Positions 9,838-19,600 of a stretch of DNA of 47,237 nt are shown here, in pieces. Source of the stretch: Planctomycetales bacterium (lineage in GTDB: Bacteria > Planctomycetota > Planctomycetia > Pirellulales > S012-138). Position 1 is the stretch's first letter. Every line of letters begins with the position of its first letter. The DNA lies in the NCBI GenBank assembly GCA_015488215.1, contig WFOE01000042.1:1-47237 (forward strand), in the 5' to 3' direction. The position numbers and the translations under genes were made by a program. The notes under the pieces are model-generated. The model had not been told where the DNA came from, did not search any database, and saw nothing but the letters and a program-made list of their open reading frames with translations.

Positions 9838-10143
9838 GGGCGGCACGGCCGCCAGCGACTAGGTGCTTCCGCACCAGTGCAAGAACAAACGTGATAACAA
9901 ACGGCACAACAGCGAGCCGCCGACTTCAGTCGGCGGAGAGAAACCAAAAGAAAATGCTGATTTACCGAACCGCTCCGCAAGCTCACGCTTGCGGCTCGCC
10001 CAAGAACGAGAGCAAACGTCGACGTTGGCAAAAACGGCAAAAACACCGAACCGGAAACAACCGCAACCTTCGGTAGCGACGCAAACACGAAAAGTGGTGT
10101 TTTTCCTGCCCTGCCCAAGACCCAAGACACAAGACCCAAGACC
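9838..10143 (+). repeat. Composite intergenic repeat locus R5 (nuoL/nuoM gap)
   Basis: Hairpins 9862-9875, 9917-9936, 9975-9994; CCAAGAC heptamer array 10115-10142 ends 1 bp before nuoM ATG. Confidence 0.92.
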
Positions 10144-11856
10144 ATGTCCACCTGGTTGATTGTTTCGCTGGCGTTGCCGCTGCTGGGGGCCGCCCTGGCC
10201 GCCGGCGTGGCCGCGGCCGGGTACCGCGTCGTGCGCTGCGTGGCCCTGGGCACCACGTTGCTTACGCTGCTGGTGGCCGGGTACCTGGCTTTTCAGTTTC
10301 CGGCCGACTCCCCGGCCCGAATCACCCTGGAAGGTGCCCCCCAGGCGGAACCCTTCGCGTTGTGGGAAGCCCAATGGTTCGGCTCGCCCGAAGGGCCGGT
10401 GGACATCCGTTTTTCGCTGGGCCTGGACGGGCTGGGCGTGTGGCTCTACGCCCTCAGCGCGCTGCTGATGGTGACGGCCGTGCTGATTTCCTGGGAGACG
10501 ATTACCCATCGGCCCGGCACGTATTACGCGCTGCTGTTGCTACTGGAAACCGGGCTGCTGGGCGTGTTCACCGCTCGGGACATTCTGCTGTTCTACGTGT
10601 TTTTCGAGTTCACGTTGCTGCCGCTTTTCTTTCTGATTGGCATCTGGGGGCACGAGGAGCGGCGCTACGCGGCGGTGAAGTTTTTCCTCTACACGCTGGC
10701 CGGCAGCGTGCTTACGTTTTTGGGGCTGCTGGCCATTGCCTGGTGGTGTGCTTCGCAGCATCCGCAGGGGGTGCTCAGCTTCTATCTGCCAACGATTGAA
10801 GAACAACTGCGCCGCACCCCCTTGCCGGCGGAGTTGCAGTGGTGGCTGTTCCTGGCCCTGTTTGCCGGGTTTGCGGTCAAAGTGCCGCTGTGGCCGTTTC
10901 ACACCTGGTTGCCGCTTGCCCACGTAGAAGCTCCCACGGCCGGCAGCGTGTTGCTGGCCGGGGTGTTGTTGAAGGTGGGCTCTTACGGCTTTGTGCGTTT
11001 CTGCCTGCCGCTTTTGCCGGCCGGTTCGGCCGCCTGGATGCCCTGGGTGATGTGGCTGGCCGTGGTGGGCATCCTCTACGCAGCGCTGGTGGCGCTGGTG
11101 CAGTGGGACATCAAGCGGCTGATTGCCTACAGCAGCGTAAGCCACCTGGGCTTTTGCATGCTGGGCGTGTTTGCCATGAACCGGCCCGGCCTGGAAGGCG
11201 GCGTGTTGCAGATGGTCAACCACGGGTTGTCCACCGCCGGGCTGTTCTCCGTGGTGGGCATGATTTACGCCCGCTACCACACGCGGCACATGGCCGAACT
11301 GGGCGGACTGGCCCGACGGCTGCCCCTGCTGAGCACCGTGTTTCTGGTGCTGGTGCTCTCCAGCATCGGGCTGCCCGGGCTCAACGGGTTTGCCGGGGAG
11401 TTTCTCATCCTGGCCGGGGCGTTCAACCGCGGCTGGACCGCTCCGGCGGCTTACGCCGGCCAGTTGTACCTGCTGGCCGCGCTGGCCACGTTGGGCGTGG
11501 TGCTGGGGGCCTGGTACATGCTGGGCATGGTCCGCCAGGTGCTGTTCGGCCCGTTGCAGGAGCCGGTTCGGGAAGAGGGCGAGCCGCACCCGGCGGTGCG
11601 CGACTTGCGCTGGTACGAGCTGGGCGCCGTGGCCCCGCTGCTGGTGTTCGTGCTCTGGATTGGCTTGCAGCCGGGGTTCTTCTTGCAGCGGATGCACTCC
11701 GCACTGCTGCCGCTTGCCGACCGGGCGGCGGTGAGCTATTACCGCAGCTACGCCCAGGCCCATTTGCCGGCAAAGAACAAGGAACAAAAGGGACAACCCC
11801 AAGGCGAGAAACAACCCCGTGCCGAAGAGGCCCCCCCGGCCGACCCGGCGCGGTGA
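10144..11856 (+). CDS. nuoM: NADH-quinone oxidoreductase subunit M
   Basis: FYVFFEFTLLPLFFLIGIWG, KVPLWPFHTWLPLAHVEAPTAGSVLLAGVLLKVGSYG, DIKRLIAYSSVSHLGF. Confidence 0.96.
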   Translation: MSTWLIVSLALPLLGAALAAGVAAAGYRVVRCVALGTTLLTLLVAGYLAFQFPADSPARITLEGAPQAEPFALWEAQWFGSPEGPVDIRFSLGLDGLGVWLYALSALLMVTAVLISWETITHRPGTYYALLLLLETGLLGVFTARDILLFYVFFEFTLLPLFFLIGIWGHEERRYAAVKFFLYTLAGSVLTFLGLLAIAWWCASQHPQGVLSFYLPTIEEQLRRTPLPAELQWWLFLALFAGFAVKVPLWPFHTWLPLAHVEAPTAGSVLLAGVLLKVGSYGFVRFCLPLLPAGSAAWMPWVMWLAVVGILYAALVALVQWDIKRLIAYSSVSHLGFCMLGVFAMNRPGLEGGVLQMVNHGLSTAGLFSVVGMIYARYHTRHMAELGGLARRLPLLSTVFLVLVLSSIGLPGLNGFAGEFLILAGAFNRGWTAPAAYAGQLYLLAALATLGVVLGAWYMLGMVRQVLFGPLQEPVREEGEPHPAVRDLRWYELGAVAPLLVFVLWIGLQPGFFLQRMHSALLPLADRAAVSYYRSYAQAHLPAKNKEQKGQPQGEKQPRAEEAPPADPAR

Positions 11857-11857
11857 A

Positions 11858-12085
11858 GTCCCGGACTTCCGTCCGGGGCTCGCCGAACTAGATTCGGCTT
11901 GCGACTTGTGGCGTGCGCCATGCGCGAGGAGCTTCCGCTCCGGAGCAAAACAAACGTAACAAACAACAAAACGGCGAGCCGCCGACTTTAGTCGGCGGAG
12001 AGAAACCAAAAGAAAACGCTGATTTACCGAACCGCTCCGCAAGCTCACGCTTACGGCTCGGCGGTGGAAGAGCAAACGCCAACCA
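11858..12085 (+). repeat. Composite intergenic repeat locus R6 (nuoM/nuoN gap)
   Basis: Hairpins 11860-11877, 11928-11941, 11979-11998, 12037-12056; 7-bp array 11897-11924. Confidence 0.9.
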
Positions 12086-12108
12086 AACCAGAACCGTAAA
12101 CGGAGACT

Positions 12109-13719
12109 TTGCCGGTGGACGCTTACGTTTCGCCCCAGTTGGTCGGGCACCTGTTGCCTGAAATCCTACTGCTGGCCGCCGGGACGGTGGTGCTGGTCGG
12201 CGGAGCTTTCCACCGCCGCGGGCACTTGTGGCACCTGGTGGCTCTGGCCGCTCCGGCGCTGGCGCTGTTGGTGTTGTGGTTCCAGCGGCCCGGGCCGGGA
12301 GCGGAATGGACGGCCGAAGCCGCTCCGTTGGCCCTGGACGCCATGGCCCGATTCGCCCGTATTACCGTGGCTCTGCTGGGCGTGTTGTTCGCTCTGCTAG
12401 TGTGGCAGCGGGAACCGGACCGCCCGGCCGAATACACCGGGGCGCTGTTGCTGCTTGAGGCCGGGGCGATGCTCGCCGCTTCGGCGGCCAATCTGGTGAT
12501 GGTCTTTCTGGCCCTGGAACTGGTCAGTATCCCCAGCTACGTGTTGCTCTACCTGGTGCGCCGCGCGCCGGACACCCAGGAAGCGACAATCAAGTACTTC
12601 CTGCTGAGTATCCTTTCTTCGGCGCTGATGCTCTACGGGTTCAGCTTCCTCTACGGCGTGGCCGGAGCCACGCATCTGGCGGCCATTCGCCGCGCGTTGG
12701 CCGCCACCACAGGCCAGGCGTGGTTGGGCCTGGGCGGACTAGGGATGCTGCTGGTGCTAGCCGGGCTGGGGTTCAAGCTGGCCGCCGTGCCGTTTCACTT
12801 CTACGCTCCCGATGTGTATCAAGGCACCACCCACGAGAACACGGCCGTGCTGGCCGCCGTGCCCAAGCTGGCTGCGGCCGTGGTGCTGGTGCGGCTGTTG
12901 TGGTGGGCCACGCCGGGGCTGGAGGACTTGGGCTGGCGGGTAGTGCTGGTCCTTGCCCTGGTGACGATGACCCTGGGCAACACGCTGGCCCTGTGGCAGA
13001 ACCACCTGCGGCGGCTGTTGGCCTACTCCTCGGTGGCCCATGCCGGCTACATGCTGGTGGGCCTGGCTGCTGCGTTTGCGTTGAGCCATTCGGGCCGTGC
13101 GGCCGATGCGGCCGTGACTGCCCTGTTGTTCTACGCGCTGGTGTACGCGGTGGCCACCGCGGGCATCTTTGCCGTGCTGGCGGCCTGGAGCCAGGGAGCC
13201 AAACGGGTGGAAACCGTCGAAGACCTGGCCGGACTTTCCCGGCACCGGCCCGGCCTGGCCGCCGGGCTTGCCGTGCTGCTGTTTTCGCTAGCCGGGATTC
13301 CGCCCCTGGCCGGTTTCTGGGGCAAGTTCGGCTTGTTTTCCGCCGCGCTGCAAGTCGTGCGGCAGTCCCCGGGGGAAGTCTCCACCTGGTTCGTGGTGCT
13401 AGCCGTCGTGGGCGTGCTCAACGCGGCGGCTGCGGCGGCCTATTACCTGCGGATAATCGGAACCATGTATTTCCAGGAACCCGGCCCCGAGGCCGACCAG
13501 GTGGAACCAGGCGGCGGGGCGCCGCTGGCGGCTTGGGGCGCCGTGGCCCTGGTGGTGCTGCTGGGTCTGGTTCCGCGGCTTGGGCTGAGTGGGGCCAGCC
13601 GGGCCGGTGCGGCCCTGCAAGCGGCCGCTGCTGCCCCGGTTTCGACGGTCGCGGCACAGACCGAAACCGCTCCTGCGCGCCAGGCGCGGCTCGTTTCGCC
13701 CGATTCCAGAGAACAATAG
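12109..13719 (+). CDS. nuoN: NADH-quinone oxidoreductase subunit N
   Basis: LVMVFLALELVSIPSYVLLYLVRR, GLGFKLAAVPFHFYAPDVYQGTT, HLRRLLAYSSVAHAGYMLVGL; TTG at 12109 or GTG at 12115. Confidence 0.94.
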   Translation: MPVDAYVSPQLVGHLLPEILLLAAGTVVLVGGAFHRRGHLWHLVALAAPALALLVLWFQRPGPGAEWTAEAAPLALDAMARFARITVALLGVLFALLVWQREPDRPAEYTGALLLLEAGAMLAASAANLVMVFLALELVSIPSYVLLYLVRRAPDTQEATIKYFLLSILSSALMLYGFSFLYGVAGATHLAAIRRALAATTGQAWLGLGGLGMLLVLAGLGFKLAAVPFHFYAPDVYQGTTHENTAVLAAVPKLAAAVVLVRLLWWATPGLEDLGWRVVLVLALVTMTLGNTLALWQNHLRRLLAYSSVAHAGYMLVGLAAAFALSHSGRAADAAVTALLFYALVYAVATAGIFAVLAAWSQGAKRVETVEDLAGLSRHRPGLAAGLAVLLFSLAGIPPLAGFWGKFGLFSAALQVVRQSPGEVSTWFVVLAVVGVLNAAAAAAYYLRIIGTMYFQEPGPEADQVEPGGGAPLAAWGAVALVVLLGLVPRLGLSGASRAGAALQAAAAAPVSTVAAQTETAPARQARLVSPDSREQ

Positions 13720-13870
13720 CCGCAAAGCGACCGCCGGAAAGCTCCTCCGGCAGAGTGCGGCGGCCCTCTTCCCGGTTCGTTTTCCGGTCGGTGCCCGTGC
13801 GAGGAAAAGCCGTGCCGGCAGAAGCGGTTTTTCCCGGTTCGTACCGGCCAAGCAGGAGCCTGAGCCGACG

Positions 13871-14890
13871 ATGCGCGTGTGGATCACCGGAGTGACCGGC
13901 TTTCTGGGCTCGCACCTGGCCGAGCATCTGCTGGCCTGCGGCGACCAGGTGTTGGGCACCAGCCGCTCCGGTCGCTGGCCTCCGTGGCTGAACCACCTGC
14001 GATCCCGCGTACCGCTTTTGAGTTGGGACCTGCGCCGGCCCGTTCCCGCCCCGGTTTGGGACGCCGTGGCTTCGTTTGCTCCCCAGGCGGTGTACCATCT
14101 GGCGGCTTTGAGTCTGCCGGACCGTTGCGGCTCCCGGGAGCCCACGGCCGAGGCGCTGGCCGTCAACGTCGAAGGCACGCGCCACGTGTGCCAGGTGGCC
14201 TGGCAGCTTTCGCCCCGGCCGCGCCTGCTGCTGGCCAGCAGCGGGCACGTGTACCGCTCGCCGCCCCGATTCGGCTACCGGATCGACGAATGCAGCCCGC
14301 TGCAACCCCGCAACGGCTACGGCCGAAGCAAGCTGCTGGCCGAACGGGTCCTGGGGCGCTATGCCGCCGCGGGGCTGCCCGCCGTGGTGGTCCGTTCGTT
14401 CAACCACGCCGGAGCGCGGCAGGATAGGCACCTGATGCTGGCCCAGTGGTGCTGGCAACTGGCCGCGGGCCAGGAGAGGCTAGTAGTACGCAATCGCAAC
14501 ACGTGGCTCGATCTGCTGGATGTGCGCGACGCGGCCCGAGCCTATCGCGCAGTGATGTTGCAGGGCAGCCCCGGGCTGGTTTACAACGTGGGCGCAGGCA
14601 CGGCCGTGTGCAGCGGATGGGTGCTCAAGCTGCTGTTGCAGTGCGCAGGCGCCCGGGTGTCGGTGGAGGAAACTTCCCCGGGACTGCGACGCAATCCGGT
14701 GGCCGACACCTCGCGGCTGGCTCGCCACACTGGCTGGTGCCCTCGGGTGCCGCTGCGGCAAACGGTGGAGGACTGCCTACGGTTTTACCAGCAATGGGCC
14801 GAAGCGTTCCCCGCCGCGGAACAAGTCCGCTGCTCCGACACGCCCCCGCCCCCAAGTGAAACGGCAAGCGAGCCAAGGAGTCCCCAGTGA
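13871..14890 (+). CDS. NAD-dependent epimerase/dehydratase (extended SDR, GDP-sugar reductase-like)
   Basis: [21 protein letters not shown] Rossmann motif; [11 protein letters not shown] YxxxK-type motif; ATG at 13871. Confidence 0.85.
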   Translation: MRVWITGVTGFLGSHLAEHLLACGDQVLGTSRSGRWPPWLNHLRSRVPLLSWDLRRPVPAPVWDAVASFAPQAVYHLAALSLPDRCGSREPTAEALAVNVEGTRHVCQVAWQLSPRPRLLLASSGHVYRSPPRFGYRIDECSPLQPRNGYGRSKLLAERVLGRYAAAGLPAVVVRSFNHAGARQDRHLMLAQWCWQLAAGQERLVVRNRNTWLDLLDVRDAARAYRAVMLQGSPGLVYNVGAGTAVCSGWVLKLLLQCAGARVSVEETSPGLRRNPVADTSRLARHTGWCPRVPLRQTVEDCLRFYQQWAEAFPAAEQVRCSDTPPPPSETASEPRSPQ

Positions 14891-16218
14891 AAATCACCAT
14901 GGTGGGTACCGGCTACGTGGGCCTGGTAACCGGCACCTGCTTTGCCGATACGGGCAACCGCGTCGTCTGCGTCGATGTGGACCGGGAGAAAATCGACAAG
15001 TTGCGGCGCGGGGAGGTGCCCATCTACGAACCCGGCCTGGCCGAGCTAATCCATCAAAACGTCAAGCATCGCCGGTTGAGCTTCACGACCCAACTGGCCG
15101 AAGCGGCCCCGGGCAGCGATTTCGTCTTCATTGCCGTGGGCACTCCGCAAGGCGAAGACGGCTCGGCCGATTTGAGCAACCTGTGGGCGGTGGTGGACCA
15201 ACTGGCCCCCGTGCTGGAACCGCAAACGGTGGTGGTCATCAAAAGCACCGTGCCGGTGGGAACCAACGCCCAGGTGACCCGGCGGCTGGAAGAGCAGTTG
15301 GGTCGCCCGGTCGATGTGGCCAGCAACCCGGAGTTCCTCAAGGAAGGGTCGGCTCTGGAAGATTGCATCAAGCCGGACCGCGTGGTGGTGGGCGTGCGTC
15401 GGGACGAGGTGGCCCGGCGCCTGCGGCGGCTCTACGCCCCGTTTCTGCGCACCGACCGGCCCTTTCTGGTCATGAGTCCCGAAAGCGCCGAAATGACCAA
15501 GTACGCCGCCAATGCCATGCTGGCCACCAAGATTAGCTTCATCAACGAAATGGCCAACCTGTGCCAGGCCCTGGGGGCCGACATCAACGATGTCCGCCGC
15601 GGCATCGGCCACGACGCCCGCATCGGCTTTGCCTTCTTGTTCCCGGGGCTGGGCTACGGCGGCAGTTGCTTTCCCAAGGACGTGCGGGCCCTGCAAGCGA
15701 TGGCCCGGCAGTTGGGCCTGCAACCGCGCATCCTGGAAGCCGTGGACCAGGTGAACCGGCACCAGAAACGCGTGCTGCTGGAAGCGATTCACCAGGAACT
15801 GGGCCAGGACCTTTCGGGACGCACGGTGGCCGTTTGGGGGCTTTCGTTCAAGCCGCGAACCGACGACGTGCGCGAAGCCCCTTCGCTGGTGGTGATCGAG
15901 CACCTGCTCGGCCACGGGGCCGCGGTCCAGGCGCACGATCCGGTGGCCATGAAGAACGTCCAGCGGCACTTTGCCGCTCATCCGCACCGGCAGCGGCTCA
16001 CATTCCACGAAGACCCCTACGACGCCCTGGCCGGGGCCGATCTGCTGGTCATCTGCACCGAGTGGAAAGAGTTCCAGCATCCCGACCTGGCCCTGATGCG
16101 GCAGCGGATGCGGCAACCCATCATCTGCGACGGCCGCAACCTGTACGAACCGGAACTGATGGCCGAAGCCGGGTTCACCTACCACTCCATCGGCCGGGCC
16201 ACCGTGCGACCGATATAG
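14887..16218 (+). CDS. ugd: UDP-glucose 6-dehydrogenase
   Basis: [44 protein letters not shown] active-site motif; GTGA overlap with upstream epimerase. Confidence 0.95.
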   Translation: MKITMVGTGYVGLVTGTCFADTGNRVVCVDVDREKIDKLRRGEVPIYEPGLAELIHQNVKHRRLSFTTQLAEAAPGSDFVFIAVGTPQGEDGSADLSNLWAVVDQLAPVLEPQTVVVIKSTVPVGTNAQVTRRLEEQLGRPVDVASNPEFLKEGSALEDCIKPDRVVVGVRRDEVARRLRRLYAPFLRTDRPFLVMSPESAEMTKYAANAMLATKISFINEMANLCQALGADINDVRRGIGHDARIGFAFLFPGLGYGGSCFPKDVRALQAMARQLGLQPRILEAVDQVNRHQKRVLLEAIHQELGQDLSGRTVAVWGLSFKPRTDDVREAPSLVVIEHLLGHGAAVQAHDPVAMKNVQRHFAAHPHRQRLTFHEDPYDALAGADLLVICTEWKEFQHPDLALMRQRMRQPIICDGRNLYEPELMAEAGFTYHSIGRATVRPI

Positions 16219-16229
16219 GTTTTCCCCGA

Positions 16230-16480
16230 GCTAAAGCGGAAGCTCCTGGCGCACGCCGCAGGTCGCAAGCCACAAGCCGATTCTGCTTCGGCGATGCTAG
16301 TCTGGCGAGCCCCGGACTTCGGTCCGGGGAGGTGCGGAGAAAGCGGAAGAAAACGCTTGCTCGTTCTTTTCCTCCGCCGACTAACGTCGGCGGCTCGCCG
16401 ATTGCGAGAATCGGCGTTTTTTCTTGCATTGGTGCGGAAGCACCGGCGCAAGGCGCAGGTCGCAAGCCGCAAGCCGATTC
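16230..16480 (-). repeat. Composite intergenic repeat locus R7 (inverted orientation)
   Basis: 7-bp arrays 16250-16277 and 16447-16474; dumbbell hairpins 16310-16329 and 16374-16393; GGTGCGGAAGCACC 16431-16444. Confidence 0.9.
16396..16422 (+). terminator. Rho-independent terminator embedded in repeat R7, downstream of ugd
   Basis: CGCCGATT-GCGAG-AATCGGCG perfect 8-bp stem followed by TTTTTT. Confidence 0.75.
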
Positions 16481-16644
16481 TTTTTCTCCCCACTGAATCC
16501 GGCATAAGGCAAGGGAAAAAGGCTTGCTTGAGTCCCACCGGGGGTTCAAGTAGCCTTGAAGAAAGCCTGCCGTTGTTCCGCCTGGTGGCGGACCGGGAGA
16601 CCCCGCCTGCCATTGTGCCTTCCCTGCCGCGAAAAGGGTGTTCG

Positions 16645-19600
16645 ATGCCGTCTCTGCTCCGATCACGCCGTTGGGTTCTGATGCTGGGATTGCCGGTTCT
16701 CTTGGGCTGCTGGTGGATTTTTGCCACGGCGGCCGAGCCTTCGCCCTGGCATGTGGTTCAGGTGCCGCAGGCATGGTCGCGGGCTCCCAAGGGTCGTTAT
16801 GCTCGGGCGATTTTCACGCACTGGTTCCGCTGCGCGGTGGAAGTGCCCAAGGCGTGGAAAGGCCGCAAGCTCTCCCTGTTCGTCGAGGGGGTGGACGATG
16901 CCCGCGAAGTGTACTTCAACGGCCGCTTGATTGGCCGCCTGGGTAGCTTCCCACCGCGGTATCGCAGTGGGTTGGGCAAAAGTGGCCGCTTCGAAATCCC
17001 CCCGCAGGCGGTCCGTTTCGGTCAGGTGAATTGGGTGGCTCTGCGCGTGCATCACCGGGAAGGCCGCCTGGGGTTCAACGTGGCCGCGCCGGTGCTGTTC
17101 GCCCCGCCGGAAGCAATCCGGCTCCAAGGCCCCTGGCAGGCCCGCATGGGAGACGACCCAAGCTGGGCCACCGGAGACGAGCCGCCCGAGCAGGTGGTCT
17201 ATCGCAAGGCCATCAGCGCCGAGGTGGCCGAGCGGACGTTGAAGAAACTGGCCGACGAAGACGGACCGCTGCCGGTGGCCGAAACGCTGCGGCGAATGAA
17301 AACCCCCGAAGACCTGGTGGTGGAAGCCTGCCTGAGCGAGCCGCTGGTGGGCCAGCCGCTTTGCGTGAAGTTCGACGCCCGCGGAAGGCTGTGGGTGATG
17401 GAATACCGCCAATACCCCAACCCGGCCGGACTCAAGCCCGTAAGCCGCGACAAGCACCTTCGCACGGTGTATGACCGCGTGCCGCCTCCTCCGCCCCGGC
17501 GCACCCCGGGCCGCGACCGCATCAGCATCCACGAAGACACCGACGGCGACGGCCGCTACGACCGTCATAGCGTTTTCCTGGACAATCTGAACATCGCCAC
17601 CTCGTTCGAGTTCGGGCGCGATGGGCTCTGGGTGCTCAACCCTCCCTACCTGCTCTTTTACCCGGACCGTAATCACGACGACCGGCCCGACGGCCCTCCC
17701 GAAGTCCACCTGGAAGGGTTCGGGCTGGAAGATACCCATTCGGTGGTCAACAGCCTGACCTGGGGCCCCGACGGCTGGCTCTACGCCGCCCAGGGGAGCA
17801 CCGTCAGCGGCGACGTGCGCCGCCCCGGCTCGAAACAAAAGCCGGTCCATTCGATGGGCCAGCTCATCTGGCGCTATCACCCGGAAAAACGCATCTACGA
17901 AATCTTCGCCGAAGGAGGCGGCAACGCCTTCGGGCTGGAAATCGACGCCAAGGGGCGCATTTTCTCGGGCCACAACGGGGGCAACACGCGCGGGTTCCAC
18001 TACATCCAGGGCGGCTATTACCAGAAAGGGTTCGGCAAACACGGTTCGCTTTCCAACCCCTATGCGTTCGGTTACTTCGGCTACATGCCGCACGGGAACG
18101 TGCCGCGATTCACGCACGATTTTGTCATCTACGAATCGGTGGAGCTGCCTGCGCGCTATCATGGGCGGCTTTTTGCCGTGGCTCCGCTGCAAAGCCGCGT
18201 TTACATCAGCCGCCGCATTCCCCAAGGCTCCACGTTCCGCACGGTGGATGAAGGGCTGGCCTTCCAGTGCGGCGATACCTGGGTGCGTCCCGTCGAAGCC
18301 TCGCTGGGGCCCGACGGGGCCGTTTACATCTGCGACTTTTACGAACAGCGCATCGACCACGCCTCGCACTTCCAAGGCCGCGTTACACCGGACAGCGGGC
18401 GTGTGTATCGCATTCGGGCCCGCGGCCCGTGGAAGCAGCCCCCGCGGTTCGACTTGAGCCGCGCTGCCGCCGAGGAACTGCTGCGTTACCTGGAGCATCC
18501 GAACCGCTGGTTCCGCCGCCGGGCCTTGCAGCAGTTGGCCTACCGCCAGCCTCGGGAGTTGCTGGACCGTTTGCGCAAAGCCCTGCCGGGTGCCACGGGA
18601 CAGACGGCCCTGGAGTATCTTTGGGCCGTGCACTTGCTCGGGGGACTGGACGAACCGCTGGTGGCAGCCTGTCTGAAACACGCCGACCCCTACGTGCGTC
18701 TTTGGGCCGTGCGGCTGGCATGCGACGATTCGCAGGTGGGCCAGGCTCTTGCCCGGCAACTGGCCCATCTGGCCGCCGTGGAGAAAAACGTCGAAGTGCG
18801 CAACCAGCTTGCCTGCTCGGCCCGGCGGCTCCCCCCGCGGCAAGCGCTGCCGGTGGCCGAGGCATTGCTCCGCCATGACGAAGACGTGCAGGACCCCTAT
18901 CAGGGGCTTACGCTTTGGTGGCTGGTGGAACGGCAGATAAGCCGCAATCCGGAAGCGGTGCTCGGTTGGCTCGGCGAGCATCCCTCGCTGTGGAAGCGGC
19001 CGCTTGTGCAACGGTTCCTCACCCAGCGGCTGATGCGGCGGTTTGCCCAGCCGGGAACACGCCGCGACCTGCTACGAGCCGCGCGGCTGTTGCGCATGGC
19101 TCCGGATCGGACGACCGCCCGGGCGATGATGCAAGGGTTTGAAGAAGCCTTCCAGGGGCGCTCCTTGGCCGGGTTGCCGGACGAGCTGCTCGAAGCAATC
19201 GCCGCGGCCGGGGGACTTTCGCTCCAGTTGCGCATCCGGCGCCGCGAACCGGAAGCGATTCGGGAAGCGTTGCGGCTGGTGCGGGATCCCAAAACTCCCA
19301 CCAAACGGGCGGTGGCCCTGCTGGAAATCCTGGGCGAAGTCCACCCGCCGCAGGCCAAGGACGCCCTGCTTCAACTTGCCCTGGAGCATCCGGACGTGCC
19401 GCGCCGCGTGGCCGCCCTGGCCGCCCTGCAAGGGTATGCCGACGCCCGAATTGCCTCGGCCCTGGTGGCTCGACTGAAATCCATGCCCGAACAGGTCCGC
19501 TCTGCGGCCTTTTCGCTGCTTGCGGATCGGGCAGCCTGGACCGACCAGGTGCTCCAGGCCGTGAAAGCCGGGCGGTTGGACAAGTCGCTGGTGCCGCAGC

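Noticed and set aside
7822-9846. 674-aa minus-strand ORF antisense to nuoL
   Set aside because: Shadow ORF with low-complexity Gln/His/Gly composition opposite a certain membrane protein gene.
16500-16570. Possible tRNA-like GGGGTTCAAGTAGCC
   Set aside because: No acceptor or anticodon stem could be formed around it.
16663-19011. 782-aa minus-strand ORF antisense to the PVC dehydrogenase
   Set aside because: Codon-position artefact of GC-rich coding DNA; sense frame has signal peptide and heme motif.
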